DNA of 64,000 nt, from NCBI RefSeq assembly GCF_040364665.1, contig NZ_BAABWX010000001.1, positions 682,001 to 746,000 on the forward strand, in the 5' to 3' direction. Position numbers and translations under genes: made by a program. Source of the stretch: Cognatishimia sp. WU-CL00825 (GTDB taxonomy: Bacteria; Pseudomonadota; Alphaproteobacteria; Rhodobacterales; Rhodobacteraceae). Positions 1 through 7,118 of this stretch are shown here, in pieces; the stretch's first letter is position 1; every line of letters begins with the position of its first letter. The notes under the pieces were generated by a model, which saw only the letters and a list, made by a program, of their open reading frames with translations, was not told the DNA's origin and made no database searches.

Positions 1-288
1 GTAGGTCAGCCCCATGTCCGTCAACTGGTTCAGGGCAGATTTATAGGCGCTGGCCCTGTCTGACTGGCGCATAACCGGACGTTGCCATTTGATCCCAAGC
101 CATTGTAAATCATCATAAATTTGCTCTTCCCAGTGGGGTCGGCTGCGCGATTGATCGATGTCTTCAATACGCAGCAAAAATGCGCCCTTTTTGGCTTGGG
201 CCTGCCGAAAGGCGATCAAGGCAGAATAGGCATGACCAAGATGCAAAGGCCCAGTGGGTGACGGGGCAAAGCGGGTTCGGAAAGTCAA
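1..288 (-). CDS. gluQ: Glutamyl-Q tRNA(Asp) synthetase, N-terminal part (cut by window edge)
   Basis: This is the start of a GluQRS, a paralogue of the glutamyl-tRNA synthetase catalytic domain that puts glutamate on queuosine in tRNA(Asp). Read on the minus strand, residues begin MTFRTRFAPSPTGPLHLGHA, containing the class I HIGH-type motif (HLGH). A little later comes RIEDID, typical of Glx-tRNA synthetases. The gene runs off the left edge, so about 96 residues are visible. No ATG lies upstream in frame. I chose the TTG at 286-288 because it puts the family's usual N-terminus at the start; another TTG lies 9 bases upstream. The assignment to GluQRS rather than GltX rests on the short N-terminus and is likely, not certain. 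Confidence 0.85.
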   Translation of the reverse strand, partial: MTFRTRFAPSPTGPLHLGHAYSALIAFRQAQAKKGAFLLRIEDIDQSRSRPHWEEQIYDDLQWLGIKWQRPVMRQSDRASAYKSALNQLTDMGLTY

Positions 289-427
289 TGGTTTCAAAGG
301 CTTACTCGTTGTTTGTCGCAGTTTAACAGAGCGATGGCATAGAGCGCAAAATAATTTTAACAAAACCGCGGACAGACCAATATTCTGGAAAAAACTGCCG
401 CCGTACGCTGTGTTAATCAGGTTTGTT

Positions 428-445
428 AAGGTGACTTGTCACCTT
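428..445. promoter_or_regulatory. Perfect palindrome upstream of gluQ
   Basis: AAGGTGAC-TT-GTCACCTT is an 8-base perfect inverted repeat with a 2-base centre, about 140 bases upstream of the gluQ start. It has the size and symmetry of a dimeric repressor operator. The regulator is unknown. It belongs to a 372-base spacer (289-660) that holds no convincing gene. Confidence 0.5.
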
Positions 446-523
446 ATGTATGCGTTGTAAGTACTTGATATAGTGTTGCATTAACCCGGAATAACAAGGT
501 TCGGTTTTGTCATTTTGCGTTAA

Positions 524-540
524 TTGTACAATTTGTACAA
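524..540. promoter_or_regulatory. Tandem TTGTACAA palindromes
   Basis: Two copies of the self-complementary octamer TTGTACAA lie one base apart (524-531 and 533-540). The half-site TTGTA/TACAA also occurs in the MocR region near 3.3 kb, so a shared or related regulator is possible. It is otherwise unexplained. Confidence 0.4.
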
Positions 541-578
541 CTGAGGCGCTGAAACGTACGATTCGCGTGGTTTTTCAC

Positions 579-592
579 GTTTCGCGCGAAAC
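579..592. promoter_or_regulatory. parS-like 14-base palindrome
   Basis: GTTTCGCGCGAAAC is a perfect palindrome. Its outer bases match the ParB-binding parS core (GTTTC....GAAAC), but the centre is GCGC instead of ACGT. One site only was seen, and no parAB genes are near. It may be a degenerate parS or an unrelated operator. Confidence 0.3.
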
Positions 593-634
593 ATTCCGGT
601 TTTGGCAGGTTAACGCGTTTGTTTTTAGCGGTAA

Positions 635-652
635 GCCGGGCTTTAGCCCGGC
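635..652 (-). terminator. GC-rich hairpin after trmFO (REP-like palindrome)
   Basis: GCCGGGCT-TT-AGCCCGGC forms an 8-base-pair GC-rich stem directly after the trmFO stop codon. On the minus strand only two T residues follow it, so it would be a weak intrinsic terminator. With its GTAGG flank on the minus strand it also resembles a REP-type intergenic palindrome. I saw no second copy in the window. Confidence 0.5.
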
Positions 653-660
653 CTACGCGC

Positions 661-1998
661 CTATGCCTCAAGCCAGCTTTTCCAATCTGCTTTGGCGCGG
701 TCTGAATAGGCCTTGTAGCGTTCTTTACGTCCACGGCGACCATGTTTCAGGCCTTCGACCGGTTGGAAGAGACCAAAGTTCACATTCATTGGCTGAAAGG
801 TTTTGGCTTCGGCACCGCCGGTGATGTGATGCACAAGCGCGCCCATGGCCGTGTTGAGCGGCGCGGTTTGCACCGGTTTGCCAAGGATTTCTCCCGCGGC
901 CAAACGTCCAGCCAACAGCCCCATGGCAGCGCTTTCCACATAGCCTTCGACGCCGGTGATCTGACCGGCAAAGCGAATGTGCGGTTTGGATTTCATCCGC
1001 ATCTGATCGTCCAAAAGAGTGGGCGAGTTGATAAAGGTGTTGCGGTGGATGCCCCCAAGGCGCGCGAAAGAGGCGTTTTCCAGACCGGGGATCATTTTCA
1101 GCACTTCGGTTTGCGCGCCGTATTTCATTTTGGTCTGGAAACCGACGATATTAAGCAAGGTGCCAAGTGCATTGTCGCGGCGCAGCTGCACCACGGCGTA
1201 GGGTTTGTTTTCCGGATCATGGGCATTGGTCAGACCCACGGGTTTCATCGGGCCAAAGCGCAGGGTTTCGCGCCCGCGTTCCGCCATGACCTCGATCGGC
1301 AGACAGCCGTCAAAGTAACCAGCGGTTTCGCCTTCGTGGAATTCGGTTTTGTCTGCGGCCAGCAATGCGTCGATGAAGGCTTCGTATTGATCCTTGGTCA
1401 TCGGGCAATTCAGATAGGCTTTTTGTTCTTCTTCGGTCTCGCCCTTGTCATAGCGCGATTGCAACCAAGCGACATTCATATCGATGCTATCGGCATAGAC
1501 AATCGGGGCGATGGCATCAAAGAACGCCAGAGCGTCGGCACCGGTTTCTTGCTGGATGGCGGCACCCAGGCCAGCAGAGGTCAGCGGACCAGTGGCGATA
1601 ATCCAATGGCCATCAGTCGGCAACGCGTTGATTTCGCCATATTCGACAGAAATATTTGGGTGGGCCAGCAACGTATCGGTGACAGATTGCGCAAAGGGAT
1701 CACGGTCGACCGCCAAGGCGCCACCGGCGGGCAGGCGGTGTTTGTCGGCGGTTTGCATGATGATGCCATTTGCGGCGCGCATCTCCCAATGCAACAGACC
1801 CACGGCGTTTTGTTCGCTGTCATCAGAACGGAAGGAATTTGAGCACACCATTTCGGCCAGGTTGCCGGTGCGGTGGGCAAAGGTTTCGACTTTGGGTCGC
1901 ATTTCGTGGATCACCACGTTGACGCCCATGTTCGCGGCCTGCCAGGCGGCCTCGGATCCGGCCATTCCGCCGCCGATGATATGCAATGTCTGTGTCAT
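661..1998 (-). CDS. trmFO: tRNA (uracil-54-C5)-methyltransferase, folate/FAD-dependent
   Basis: TrmFO makes ribothymidine at position 54 of tRNAs, using methylenetetrahydrofolate and FAD instead of S-adenosylmethionine. The 445-residue product starts with an FAD-binding dinucleotide fold ([17 protein letters not shown]) and carries the family signature [20 protein letters not shown] at about residues 52-71. The C-terminal half has the GidA-like FAD region, ending with [20 protein letters not shown]. Length matches the family. The ATG at 1998 is the natural start for the Rossmann motif. The gene stands alone, with a long spacer upstream and a hairpin just downstream. I am very sure of the family. 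Confidence 0.97.
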   Translation of the reverse strand: MTQTLHIIGGGMAGSEAAWQAANMGVNVVIHEMRPKVETFAHRTGNLAEMVCSNSFRSDDSEQNAVGLLHWEMRAANGIIMQTADKHRLPAGGALAVDRDPFAQSVTDTLLAHPNISVEYGEINALPTDGHWIIATGPLTSAGLGAAIQQETGADALAFFDAIAPIVYADSIDMNVAWLQSRYDKGETEEEQKAYLNCPMTKDQYEAFIDALLAADKTEFHEGETAGYFDGCLPIEVMAERGRETLRFGPMKPVGLTNAHDPENKPYAVVQLRRDNALGTLLNIVGFQTKMKYGAQTEVLKMIPGLENASFARLGGIHRNTFINSPTLLDDQMRMKSKPHIRFAGQITGVEGYVESAAMGLLAGRLAAGEILGKPVQTAPLNTAMGALVHHITGGAEAKTFQPMNVNFGLFQPVEGLKHGRRGRKERYKAYSDRAKADWKSWLEA

Positions 1999-2067
1999 AA
2001 AGGGCGAGATAGGCCACGGGCGCGCGTTTGGAAAGAGGTTTGTGCGACACGGCGGGTCAGGAAAGAT

Positions 2068-2154
2068 AACATTTGGGTCGCTGCGGTGGGAACGTCGAGG
2101 ACAGAGAGAGATCTGTCCCTGGAGGGACCTTCCACCGTGCAGCGACCCAATGTT
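2068..2154. ncRNA. Long imperfect hairpin, possible structured RNA or leader
   Basis: The arm at 2068-2089 (AACATTTGGGTCGCTGCGGTGG) pairs with 2132-2154 as about 22 base pairs interrupted by single-base bulges. Pairing continues inward (GGTGGGAA with TTCCACC; GTC with GAC) to a terminal stem GGACAGA-gagaga-TCTGTCC at 2099-2118. Neither strand has a T-run after the hairpin, so it is not an ordinary intrinsic terminator. It lies 70-156 bases upstream of trmFO and could be a trmFO leader, a separate small RNA, or a miniature inverted-repeat element. It lacks the open bubble expected of 6S RNA and the GGAA loop arrangement of SRP RNA. Confidence 0.45.
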
Positions 2155-2315
2155 GGTCTAGCATCAGCACAGACTGTGCGATGCATGATCGCGTCTTTGC
2201 TTTGGCTGTTATGGCAGGTCTTTTTTTATTGCGCTAGCGCGAATTGGGAAAAAATGCGGCACGAATTAGGAAACAATCAAAATAAGACTGGATTGGGCCT
2301 GTATTGCTTTGTTTT

Positions 2316-2331
2316 TTAACGTTTTGTTAAC
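2316..2331. promoter_or_regulatory. CtrA-type binding site
   Basis: TTAAC-GTTTTG-TTAAC matches the full alphaproteobacterial CtrA consensus (TTAA-N7-TTAA, both halves with the extra C). It lies in the 548-base spacer between trmFO (minus) and the thioesterase (plus), 216 bases from the thioesterase ATG and 318 from trmFO. The target gene is uncertain. Confidence 0.55.
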
Positions 2332-2393
2332 CTGAGGCGGAGGTTTGAAGGGCTGTATTTGCCTTGATTTTGCCACAATTCGGGTTGGAATTC

Positions 2394-2439
2394 GGGGGGG
2401 CTTTCGGCGGGGGGGGCTTGCTGGGGGATTGGGCGCGGG
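2394..2439 (+). promoter_or_regulatory. Run of G-tracts with G-quadruplex potential
   Basis: Five G-tracts lie at 2394-2400, 2409-2416, 2423-2427, 2431-2433 and 2437-2439, with loops of 8, 6, 3 and 3 bases. This is unusual in this moderately GC-rich sequence and sits about 110-150 bases upstream of the thioesterase start. A role in transcription or leader structure is only inferred. Confidence 0.35.
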
Positions 2440-2546
2440 AGACATGCGTGTTTGAGCAGGAAATGCCGTGACGTTACGCGGCGACTGACTTGTCTTCTGT
2501 GGCCATGCGCGCAAGCCTTGGACACGCAACGCGCCGGAGGAAAGAC

Positions 2547-3029
2547 ATGTCGCAAAATTCAGCATCGGAACATCGGCCTGTGATGTCAGTCACAGAGGTG
2601 ACGGAATTCTTGGCGGAGGTTTTTCCGCAGATGGGCGATGAATTTGTTGTTGAATCGCTGGACGGATCTGTGGCTGTGATGCGTTTGCGGGTGCAGGAAA
2701 CGCATTTGCGGCCCGGCGGTACGGTATCGGGGCCGTCGATGTTTGCTTTAGCAGATGTCGCGGCTTATGTCGCAGTATTGGCACCCATTGGGCCGCAGGC
2801 GCTCGCGGTGACCACGCAATGTTCGATTGATTTCATGCGCAAACCTGCGGCAGATGCGGACTTGATTGCCACGGCAGAGGTGTTGAAACTGGGCCGAAGT
2901 CTAGCGGTGATAGATGTGCGGCTGCGTTCTGAAGGCAGCACGGCGCTGGTGGCGCGTGCATCACTGACCTATTCTATTCCACCCAAACGGGAGGAGGGTG
3001 AAAAAAAGCCGGGGCGAACCCCGGCTTAG
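2547..3029 (+). CDS. PaaI-type hotdog thioesterase
   Basis: This is a 160-residue protein of the PaaI/YdiI acyl-CoA thioesterase superfamily, which hydrolyses acyl- or aryl-CoA thioesters. The hotdog helix region reads LRPGGTVSGPSMFALADVAA (about residues 61-80), with the Gly-Gly turn typical of the fold. The following strand CSIDFMRKPAADADLIATAE is also characteristic. The ATG at 2547 is preceded by GGAGG; an in-frame ATG 57 bases upstream lacks such a site. The last codons, including the TAG stop at 3027-3029, are part of a terminator hairpin that serves the convergent small gene. Substrate is not predictable. Confidence 0.85.
   Translation: MSQNSASEHRPVMSVTEVTEFLAEVFPQMGDEFVVESLDGSVAVMRLRVQETHLRPGGTVSGPSMFALADVAAYVAVLAPIGPQALAVTTQCSIDFMRKPAADADLIATAEVLKLGRSLAVIDVRLRSEGSTALVARASLTYSIPPKREEGEKKPGRTPA
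3001..3027 (-). terminator. Intrinsic terminator of the DUF1127-like gene, inside the thioesterase 3' end
   Basis: AAGCCGGGG-CGAA-CCCCGGCTT is a 9-base-pair stem with a 4-base loop. On the minus strand it is followed by seven T residues (3001-3007), so it ends transcripts of the small gene at 3052-3282. The same bases encode the C-terminal Lys-Lys-Pro-Gly-Arg-Thr-Pro-Ala of the thioesterase. Confidence 0.85.
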
Positions 3030-3051
3030 TAGATCTGGCAGAGGACGGGGT

Positions 3052-3282
3052 TTACGTCCGCCAGAAGGGATTGGCTGCTTGCGCAGCCGAGACATCGGGA
3101 GTGACACCGATGGCTTGCGGCCTCTGAGCATCAAGACAAGACAAGGTATGTCGCGATGGCAGATGCCTAACCCAGAGCGCGGCAACCATAACCAGCGACA
3201 AGGCCCGCTCTGCAAGCACCGGAAGAGGGTGGTCTTGCAGAAAGGGTATTGAAAGCAAGCAATGTTGCGCTGCACGCGCCAT
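3052..3282 (-). CDS. DUF1127-like small protein
   Basis: This 76-residue protein has a hydrophobic N-terminal half (LAERALSLVMVAALWV) and a C-terminal part resembling the YjiS/DUF1127 pattern: a basic stretch, L.xLD, xxIGVTP, then PFWR at the end (residues 72-75). DUF1127 proteins are short and often stress- or phosphate-responsive, and some bind RNA. The start at 3282 follows GGAGA. A strong terminator follows the stop. It is transcribed divergently from the MocR gene and has the palindrome TTGTATCGATACAA just upstream of its start, so it is the likely MocR target. The family match is by eye and the hydrophobic segment is unusual. Confidence 0.65.
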   Translation of the reverse strand: MARAAQHCLLSIPFLQDHPLPVLAERALSLVMVAALWVRHLPSRHTLSCLDAQRPQAIGVTPDVSAAQAANPFWRT

Positions 3283-3296
3283 GGGAATCTCCAAAA

Positions 3297-3310
3297 TTGT
3301 ATCGATACAA
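3297..3310. promoter_or_regulatory. Palindromic operator candidate (TTGTA-TCGA-TACAA)
   Basis: This perfect 14-base palindrome lies 15 bases upstream of the DUF1127-like start. A second TTGTA..TACAA dyad spans the MocR start codon. Together they fit a regulator that controls both divergent genes. Between them lies another inverted repeat, TGTACC (3320-3325) with GGTACA (3337-3342). Confidence 0.55.
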
Positions 3311-3371
3311 AGCACTGGATGTACCGTCGGCCTTTGGGTACAATGCGCGAAGATTCTGGTCTAGGAAAACA

Positions 3372-3386
3372 TTGTAATGGGTACAA
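3372..3386. promoter_or_regulatory. TTGTA-N5-TACAA dyad over the MocR start codon
   Basis: TTGTAATGGGTACAA contains the ATG (3377-3379) of the MocR gene at its centre. A protein bound here would block initiation or transcription of its own gene. This is inferred from position and similarity to the dyad at 3297-3310. Confidence 0.45.
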
Positions 3387-4750
3387 ACTGGCAGCCTCTG
3401 TTGGCTCAAACCGGGGGCGCAAAGTATCGTGCATTGGTGGATTGTATCCATCTGGCGATCAAAAAAGGCGAGTTGACGCAGGGTCAAAAACTACCACCTG
3501 TGCGCGAATTGGCCTATCGATTGGACATCACACCGGGCACCGTGGCCCGGGCCTATTCGATCTTGGTGGATCAAGGCACGCTGACTGCTGGCGTTGGACG
3601 CGGCACCTTTGTTGCAGAGCGAAAAAGCCTGGATCTGAGCGGTGAAAAACCCGACATAATCGACATGCGCAGCCCGCGCATTCCGAGCATGGGCCAAGAG
3701 ACCTTGATCCGCGAAGCGCTGCGCAAAGTATCGAATGAATTGACGCCAAACGCCTTAATGCGTTACCCCGAACGCCAGGTGAACCTGCCGGCGCGCCTTG
3801 CGTTTATGCAGTGGATGAAGGACGCGCCACTGGGGTCCTATACGGTTGATGACCTGGTCACGACCCATGGTGGGCAAAATGCCATTTTGCATGTGATGCA
3901 ATCGGTGCTGCGCGGTGCCGATCCGGTGGTTTTGGTAGATGCTGTGACCTTTTCAGGGTTCCGCAAAGCCGCCGAATTATGCCGCGCCCGCGTGGTTGGC
4001 GTGCCGTGGGACGGCGAGGGGCCTGACCCCGAAGCCTTAGAGCGATTGGTACAATCCACAGGCGCGCAGCTATATTGTACCTCTTCTGAAGTGAACAATC
4101 CAACCACACGCATCATGTCACAGCGTCGGCGTCGTGAAATTGCCGGCGTGGCCCTGCGGCATGGGCTGCATGTTGTGGATGATGATTGTTACCATACGGG
4201 ACAGCATCAAGGCGAAAGTTTTCGCGCCTTGCTGCCGGAACTTGGGTGGTATGTCAGCTCGCCCTCCAAGCTTGTTTCACCGGCGATGCGCATTGGGTTC
4301 ACCATTCCGCCCCGAGCCTGGGTGGGGGATATGTTGCGCAGCGTGCAGTTTAGCCATTTTGGTGTCTCGAGCATTCTGGCCGAGGTGTTTGCCCATGTTA
4401 TGACGCATCCAAAATTGCCCGGCATCATCGATTCAGTGCAGGCGCGGATCAATTCTGACCTGCGCATCGCAGTCAATCACTTGGGGGGCTATGCCATCCG
4501 GTGGCGCAGCAATGTGCCTTTGGTTTGGGTCGAATTGCCCGTTGGCTGGCGCGCACCAGCCTTTGCTCAGGCCGCCGAGGCGGCCGGTGTCGAGATTAAA
4601 TCAGCGGATGAATTCACATTGCGCGATGGGCAAGCGGTCCATGCGGTGCGCTTGGCGATGAACGGGCAGATTGACCAGGGGCGGTTTGAAGAGGGGGTGG
4701 CCATTGTGCGAAAGCTGCTGGACAATCCGCCGCGCAGTTTTACCACCTGA
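3377..4750 (+). CDS. MocR/PdxR-type GntR regulator with aminotransferase domain
   Basis: The 457-residue protein joins an N-terminal GntR winged helix (about residues 15-80: LPPVRELAYRLDITPGTVAR) to a fold-type I aminotransferase domain that normally binds pyridoxal phosphate and senses PLP or amino compounds. In the C-terminal domain the PLP-lysine region is PSKLVSPAMRIGF (about 302-314) and the aspartate pair region reads HVVDDDCYH. Length is standard for the family. The start region has only a weak ribosome site (GGAAA), and the start codon lies inside a dyad, which suggests autoregulation. It is divergent from a DUF1127-like gene. The effector is unknown; PdxR, GabR and TauR are family members with different ligands. 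Confidence 0.9.
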   Translation: MGTNWQPLLAQTGGAKYRALVDCIHLAIKKGELTQGQKLPPVRELAYRLDITPGTVARAYSILVDQGTLTAGVGRGTFVAERKSLDLSGEKPDIIDMRSPRIPSMGQETLIREALRKVSNELTPNALMRYPERQVNLPARLAFMQWMKDAPLGSYTVDDLVTTHGGQNAILHVMQSVLRGADPVVLVDAVTFSGFRKAAELCRARVVGVPWDGEGPDPEALERLVQSTGAQLYCTSSEVNNPTTRIMSQRRRREIAGVALRHGLHVVDDDCYHTGQHQGESFRALLPELGWYVSSPSKLVSPAMRIGFTIPPRAWVGDMLRSVQFSHFGVSSILAEVFAHVMTHPKLPGIIDSVQARINSDLRIAVNHLGGYAIRWRSNVPLVWVELPVGWRAPAFAQAAEAAGVEIKSADEFTLRDGQAVHAVRLAMNGQIDQGRFEEGVAIVRKLLDNPPRSFTT

Positions 4751-4837
4751 GCAGCGCTAGGTGGTATTGTTATCATATTCCGAAATTTATATATGTTCTG
4801 CAAGACGCGAACCTATTGCCGATGAAGGGTCACCAAA

Positions 4838-5824
4838 ATGACAGCACAGACCACAAATGAGATGTTGGCCCACAAACGGGGTTTGCATCATTTTCCTATT
4901 GCGTTTTTTGCCGTTCTTATGGGCCTGTGGGGCTGGGTTCTGGCGACGCAGGCCATTGCCGGGCAATTTCCGGCGGTTCTGCCCTTGGCTGAAGTTTTGC
5001 GCGGAGTGGCAACAGCGGTGTTGCTGATTGTGGCCGGGCTTTACGGTGTAAAGGCTCTGCGCTTCCCGCAGGCCTGCGCGGCGGAATGGAACGCGCCACC
5101 CAAATTGGCATTTTTCCCAGCGATCTCGATTTCATTGTTGTTGATGGCCACCGCCTATCTGCCATTTGCCCCAGAGTTCGCGCATGTGTTGTGGATTGTG
5201 GCCGTGGTGTTGCAGGGCGGGCTGACGCTGGCGGTGATTTCAAGCTGGATCAGCCATCGGGCGTTTCAGATGGGCCAACTGAGCCCGGCCTGGTTCATTC
5301 CAGCAGTGGGCAATGTGATTGTGCCTGTGGCTGGGGCGCAATTGGGCTATGTCGAGCTGTCGTGGTTGTTCTTTTCGGGCGGGTTGATTTTCTGGCTCGT
5401 CTTGCTGACGCTTGTGATCAACCGCCTGATGTTTCATGATCCACTGCCCGGAAAATTGCTGCCGACCCTGGTGATCTTGATTGCGCCACCTGCTTTGGCC
5501 TTTCTGGCCTATGTGCAATTGGTGGGTGAAGTCGACAGCTTTGCGCGCGTTCTGATCAATGTGGCCTATGTGTTTGCACTGCTGGTGCTGATCCAAGCGC
5601 GTAATTTTGCCAAATTGCCCTTTGCGCTGAGTTGGTGGGCGCTGAGCTTTCCGGTGGCTGGGCTGACCATCGCCTCGCTGCAGTTTGGGGTCTTGGCGGT
5701 GTCCACAATACACATCTGGATTGGCGCGGCACTTGGCGCAGTATTAACGCTGATTGTGCTGCTTTTGGCGTTGCGCACTCTGCGCGCTGTTGGCACGGGC
5801 GTGTTTTTCAGTCCGGAAGGGTAA
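4838..5824 (+). CDS. TDT-family (TehA/SLAC1-like) transporter or anion channel
   Basis: This 328-residue integral membrane protein has about ten hydrophobic segments. The N-terminal HHFPIAFFAVLMGLWGW matches the start of the tellurite-resistance/dicarboxylate transporter family, which includes TehA, Mae1 and the plant SLAC1 anion channel. The family moves anions such as C4-dicarboxylates, sulfite or chloride down gradients; which one here cannot be told. It follows the MocR gene by 87 bases on the same strand and may be read with it, though a promoter in the gap is possible. Confidence 0.85.
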   Translation: MTAQTTNEMLAHKRGLHHFPIAFFAVLMGLWGWVLATQAIAGQFPAVLPLAEVLRGVATAVLLIVAGLYGVKALRFPQACAAEWNAPPKLAFFPAISISLLLMATAYLPFAPEFAHVLWIVAVVLQGGLTLAVISSWISHRAFQMGQLSPAWFIPAVGNVIVPVAGAQLGYVELSWLFFSGGLIFWLVLLTLVINRLMFHDPLPGKLLPTLVILIAPPALAFLAYVQLVGEVDSFARVLINVAYVFALLVLIQARNFAKLPFALSWWALSFPVAGLTIASLQFGVLAVSTIHIWIGAALGAVLTLIVLLLALRTLRAVGTGVFFSPEG

Positions 5825-5895
5825 GTTTATTGGGGTAAAATGATACCTATTTTGTAATGTATTGTTTTTGCAGTATTATTTACGATTTCCTGCAC

Positions 5896-5923
5896 TTGAC
5901 TGTGGCGTTCTGCGCTTTATAAC
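5896..5923 (+). promoter_or_regulatory. Sigma-70-type promoter of rplM-rpsI
   Basis: TTGACT (5896-5901) and TATAAC (5918-5923) are separated by 16 bases and lie about 80 bases upstream of the rplM ATG. The near-consensus boxes fit the strong expression of a ribosomal protein operon. Confidence 0.65.
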
Positions 5924-6004
5924 CCGGCCATCGCATATTGATGTGTCGACGTGTCGTTGAATTGATCCGTTGGCCCTCTGTCAACCAAACTTAGGTAGAC
6001 CACC

Positions 6005-6466
6005 ATGAAAACCTTTTCTGCTACTCCGGCAGACATCGAAAAGAAATGGATCATCATCGACGCTGAAGGCGTGGTGCTGGGCCGTTTGGCTTCGATCGTC
6101 GCGACCCGCCTGCGCGGTAAGCACAAGCCGTCTTTCACGCCGCACATGGACACTGGTGACAACGTGATTGTCATCAATGCCGACAAAATCCAGATGACTG
6201 GTAAGAAACGCACCGACAAGCGTTATTACTGGCACACTGGTCACCCGGGCGGCATCAAGTTCCGCACAGCTGAGCAAGTGCTTGAGGGTAAATTCCCTGA
6301 ACGCGTTGTGACCGCTGCGGTAAAACGCATGTTGCCAGGCAACCGCCTGAGCCGTCAGATCATGACAAACCTGCGCGTTTACGCTGGTGCCGAGCACCCA
6401 CACGAGGCGCAAGCGCCAGAAGTGCTGGATGTGAAATCCATGAACTCCAAGAACACGCGGAGCTAA
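6005..6466 (+). CDS. rplM: Ribosomal protein L13 (uL13)
   Basis: This is the 153-residue large-subunit protein L13, which binds 23S rRNA early in assembly. Characteristic stretches include [20 protein letters not shown] near residue 15, [18 protein letters not shown] and the C-terminal [17 protein letters not shown]. Length is typical, with a slightly longer C-terminus as in other alphaproteobacteria. It is the first gene of the universal rplM-rpsI pair, 3 bases before rpsI. Confidence 0.98.
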   Translation: MKTFSATPADIEKKWIIIDAEGVVLGRLASIVATRLRGKHKPSFTPHMDTGDNVIVINADKIQMTGKKRTDKRYYWHTGHPGGIKFRTAEQVLEGKFPERVVTAAVKRMLPGNRLSRQIMTNLRVYAGAEHPHEAQAPEVLDVKSMNSKNTRS

Positions 6467-6469
6467 TCA

Positions 6470-6958
6470 ATGGCTGATCAAATCAATTCTCTGGAAGAGC
6501 TGTCCGCTGTTGCAAACGGCGAAGATGCTCTGGTTCTGGACGCCACACCTGCGGAGCCTGTTCGTGACGAACTGGGCCGCTCTTATGCAACCGGCAAGCG
6601 TAAAGACGCTGTGGCCCGTGTTTGGATCAAACCAGGCTCTGGCAAGGTTGTTGTAAACGGCAAGCCTCAGAACGAATATTTCGCCCGTCCGGTTCTGCAA
6701 ATGATCCTGGCACAACCATTCACTGTTGCTGGCGTTGAAGGTGAATTCGACGTTTACGCAACTGTGAAAGGTGGCGGTCTGTCCGGTCAAGCGGGCGCGG
6801 TCAAGCATGGTATTTCTAAAGCGCTGCAGCTTTATGAACCATCCCTGCGTGGCGCGTTGAAAGCCGCCGGCTTCTTGACACGTGACAGCCGTGTTGTTGA
6901 ACGTAAGAAATTTGGCCGCCGCAAAGCGCGTCGTTCTTTCCAGTTCTCCAAGCGTTAA
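6470..6958 (+). CDS. rpsI: Ribosomal protein S9 (uS9)
   Basis: This small-subunit protein has 162 residues and a C-terminal tail reaching the P-site tRNA. The core [20 protein letters not shown] begins near residue 43, and the tail [18 protein letters not shown] ends in the conserved basic -SKR. The about 35-residue acidic N-terminal extension ([20 protein letters not shown]) is typical of Rhodobacterales and absent in E. coli. It is cotranscribed with rplM and closed by a terminator 25 bases after the stop. Confidence 0.98.
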   Translation: MADQINSLEELSAVANGEDALVLDATPAEPVRDELGRSYATGKRKDAVARVWIKPGSGKVVVNGKPQNEYFARPVLQMILAQPFTVAGVEGEFDVYATVKGGGLSGQAGAVKHGISKALQLYEPSLRGALKAAGFLTRDSRVVERKKFGRRKARRSFQFSKR

Positions 6959-6983
6959 GCTTATCTGTTTTCGAATTTTCAAA

Positions 6984-7009
6984 GGGCTGCCTTCGGGTGG
7001 CCCTTTTTT
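6984..7009 (+). terminator. Intrinsic terminator of rplM-rpsI
   Basis: GGGCTGCC-TTCG-GGTGGCCC forms a stem (two G.T pairs) capped by a UUCG tetraloop, followed by six T residues. Confidence 0.92.
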
Positions 7010-7023
7010 GTTGGATTTGTCAT

Positions 7024-7117
7024 GGGGGCTTTGCCCCCAAACCCCCAGAGTATTTTGGGAAAGATGAATGCTCTTGTGCTTGAGGCAAATACCCCGGGGT
7101 TTGGGGCAGCGCCCCAA
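7024..7117. repeat. Two inverted copies of a Rhodobacterales intergenic palindrome
   Basis: Copy A (plus) is the hairpin GGGGGC-TTT-GCCCCC (7024-7038), then AAACCCCCAGAGTATTTT. Copy B lies on the other strand: TTGGGGC-GCT-GCCCCAA (7101-7117), then ACCCCGGGGTATTT read leftwards. Both share hairpin + AAACCCC + GTATTT and face each other, filling the gap between rpsI and the TetR gene. A third, interrupted copy lies at 16586-16637. Such elements are common between genes in this order. Confidence 0.7.
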
Positions 7118-7118
7118 G

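Noticed and set aside
254..460. 68-codon plus-strand frame over gluQ start
   Set aside because: No domain; it overlaps the N-terminal codons of GluQRS on the other strand.
742..1842. 366-codon open frame on the plus strand, antisense to trmFO
   Set aside because: trmFO is certain. The antisense translation is rich in His, Phe and Gln and has no domain; this is codon-bias shadow.
2068..2154. 6S RNA or SRP RNA identity for the hairpin
   Set aside because: It has no large central bubble, is too short for 6S, and lacks the SRP tetraloop and conserved internal loops.
2266..2565. 99-codon minus-strand frame in the trmFO-thioesterase spacer
   Set aside because: It is Pro/Arg-rich because it reads the G-tracts backwards, and it has no ribosome site.
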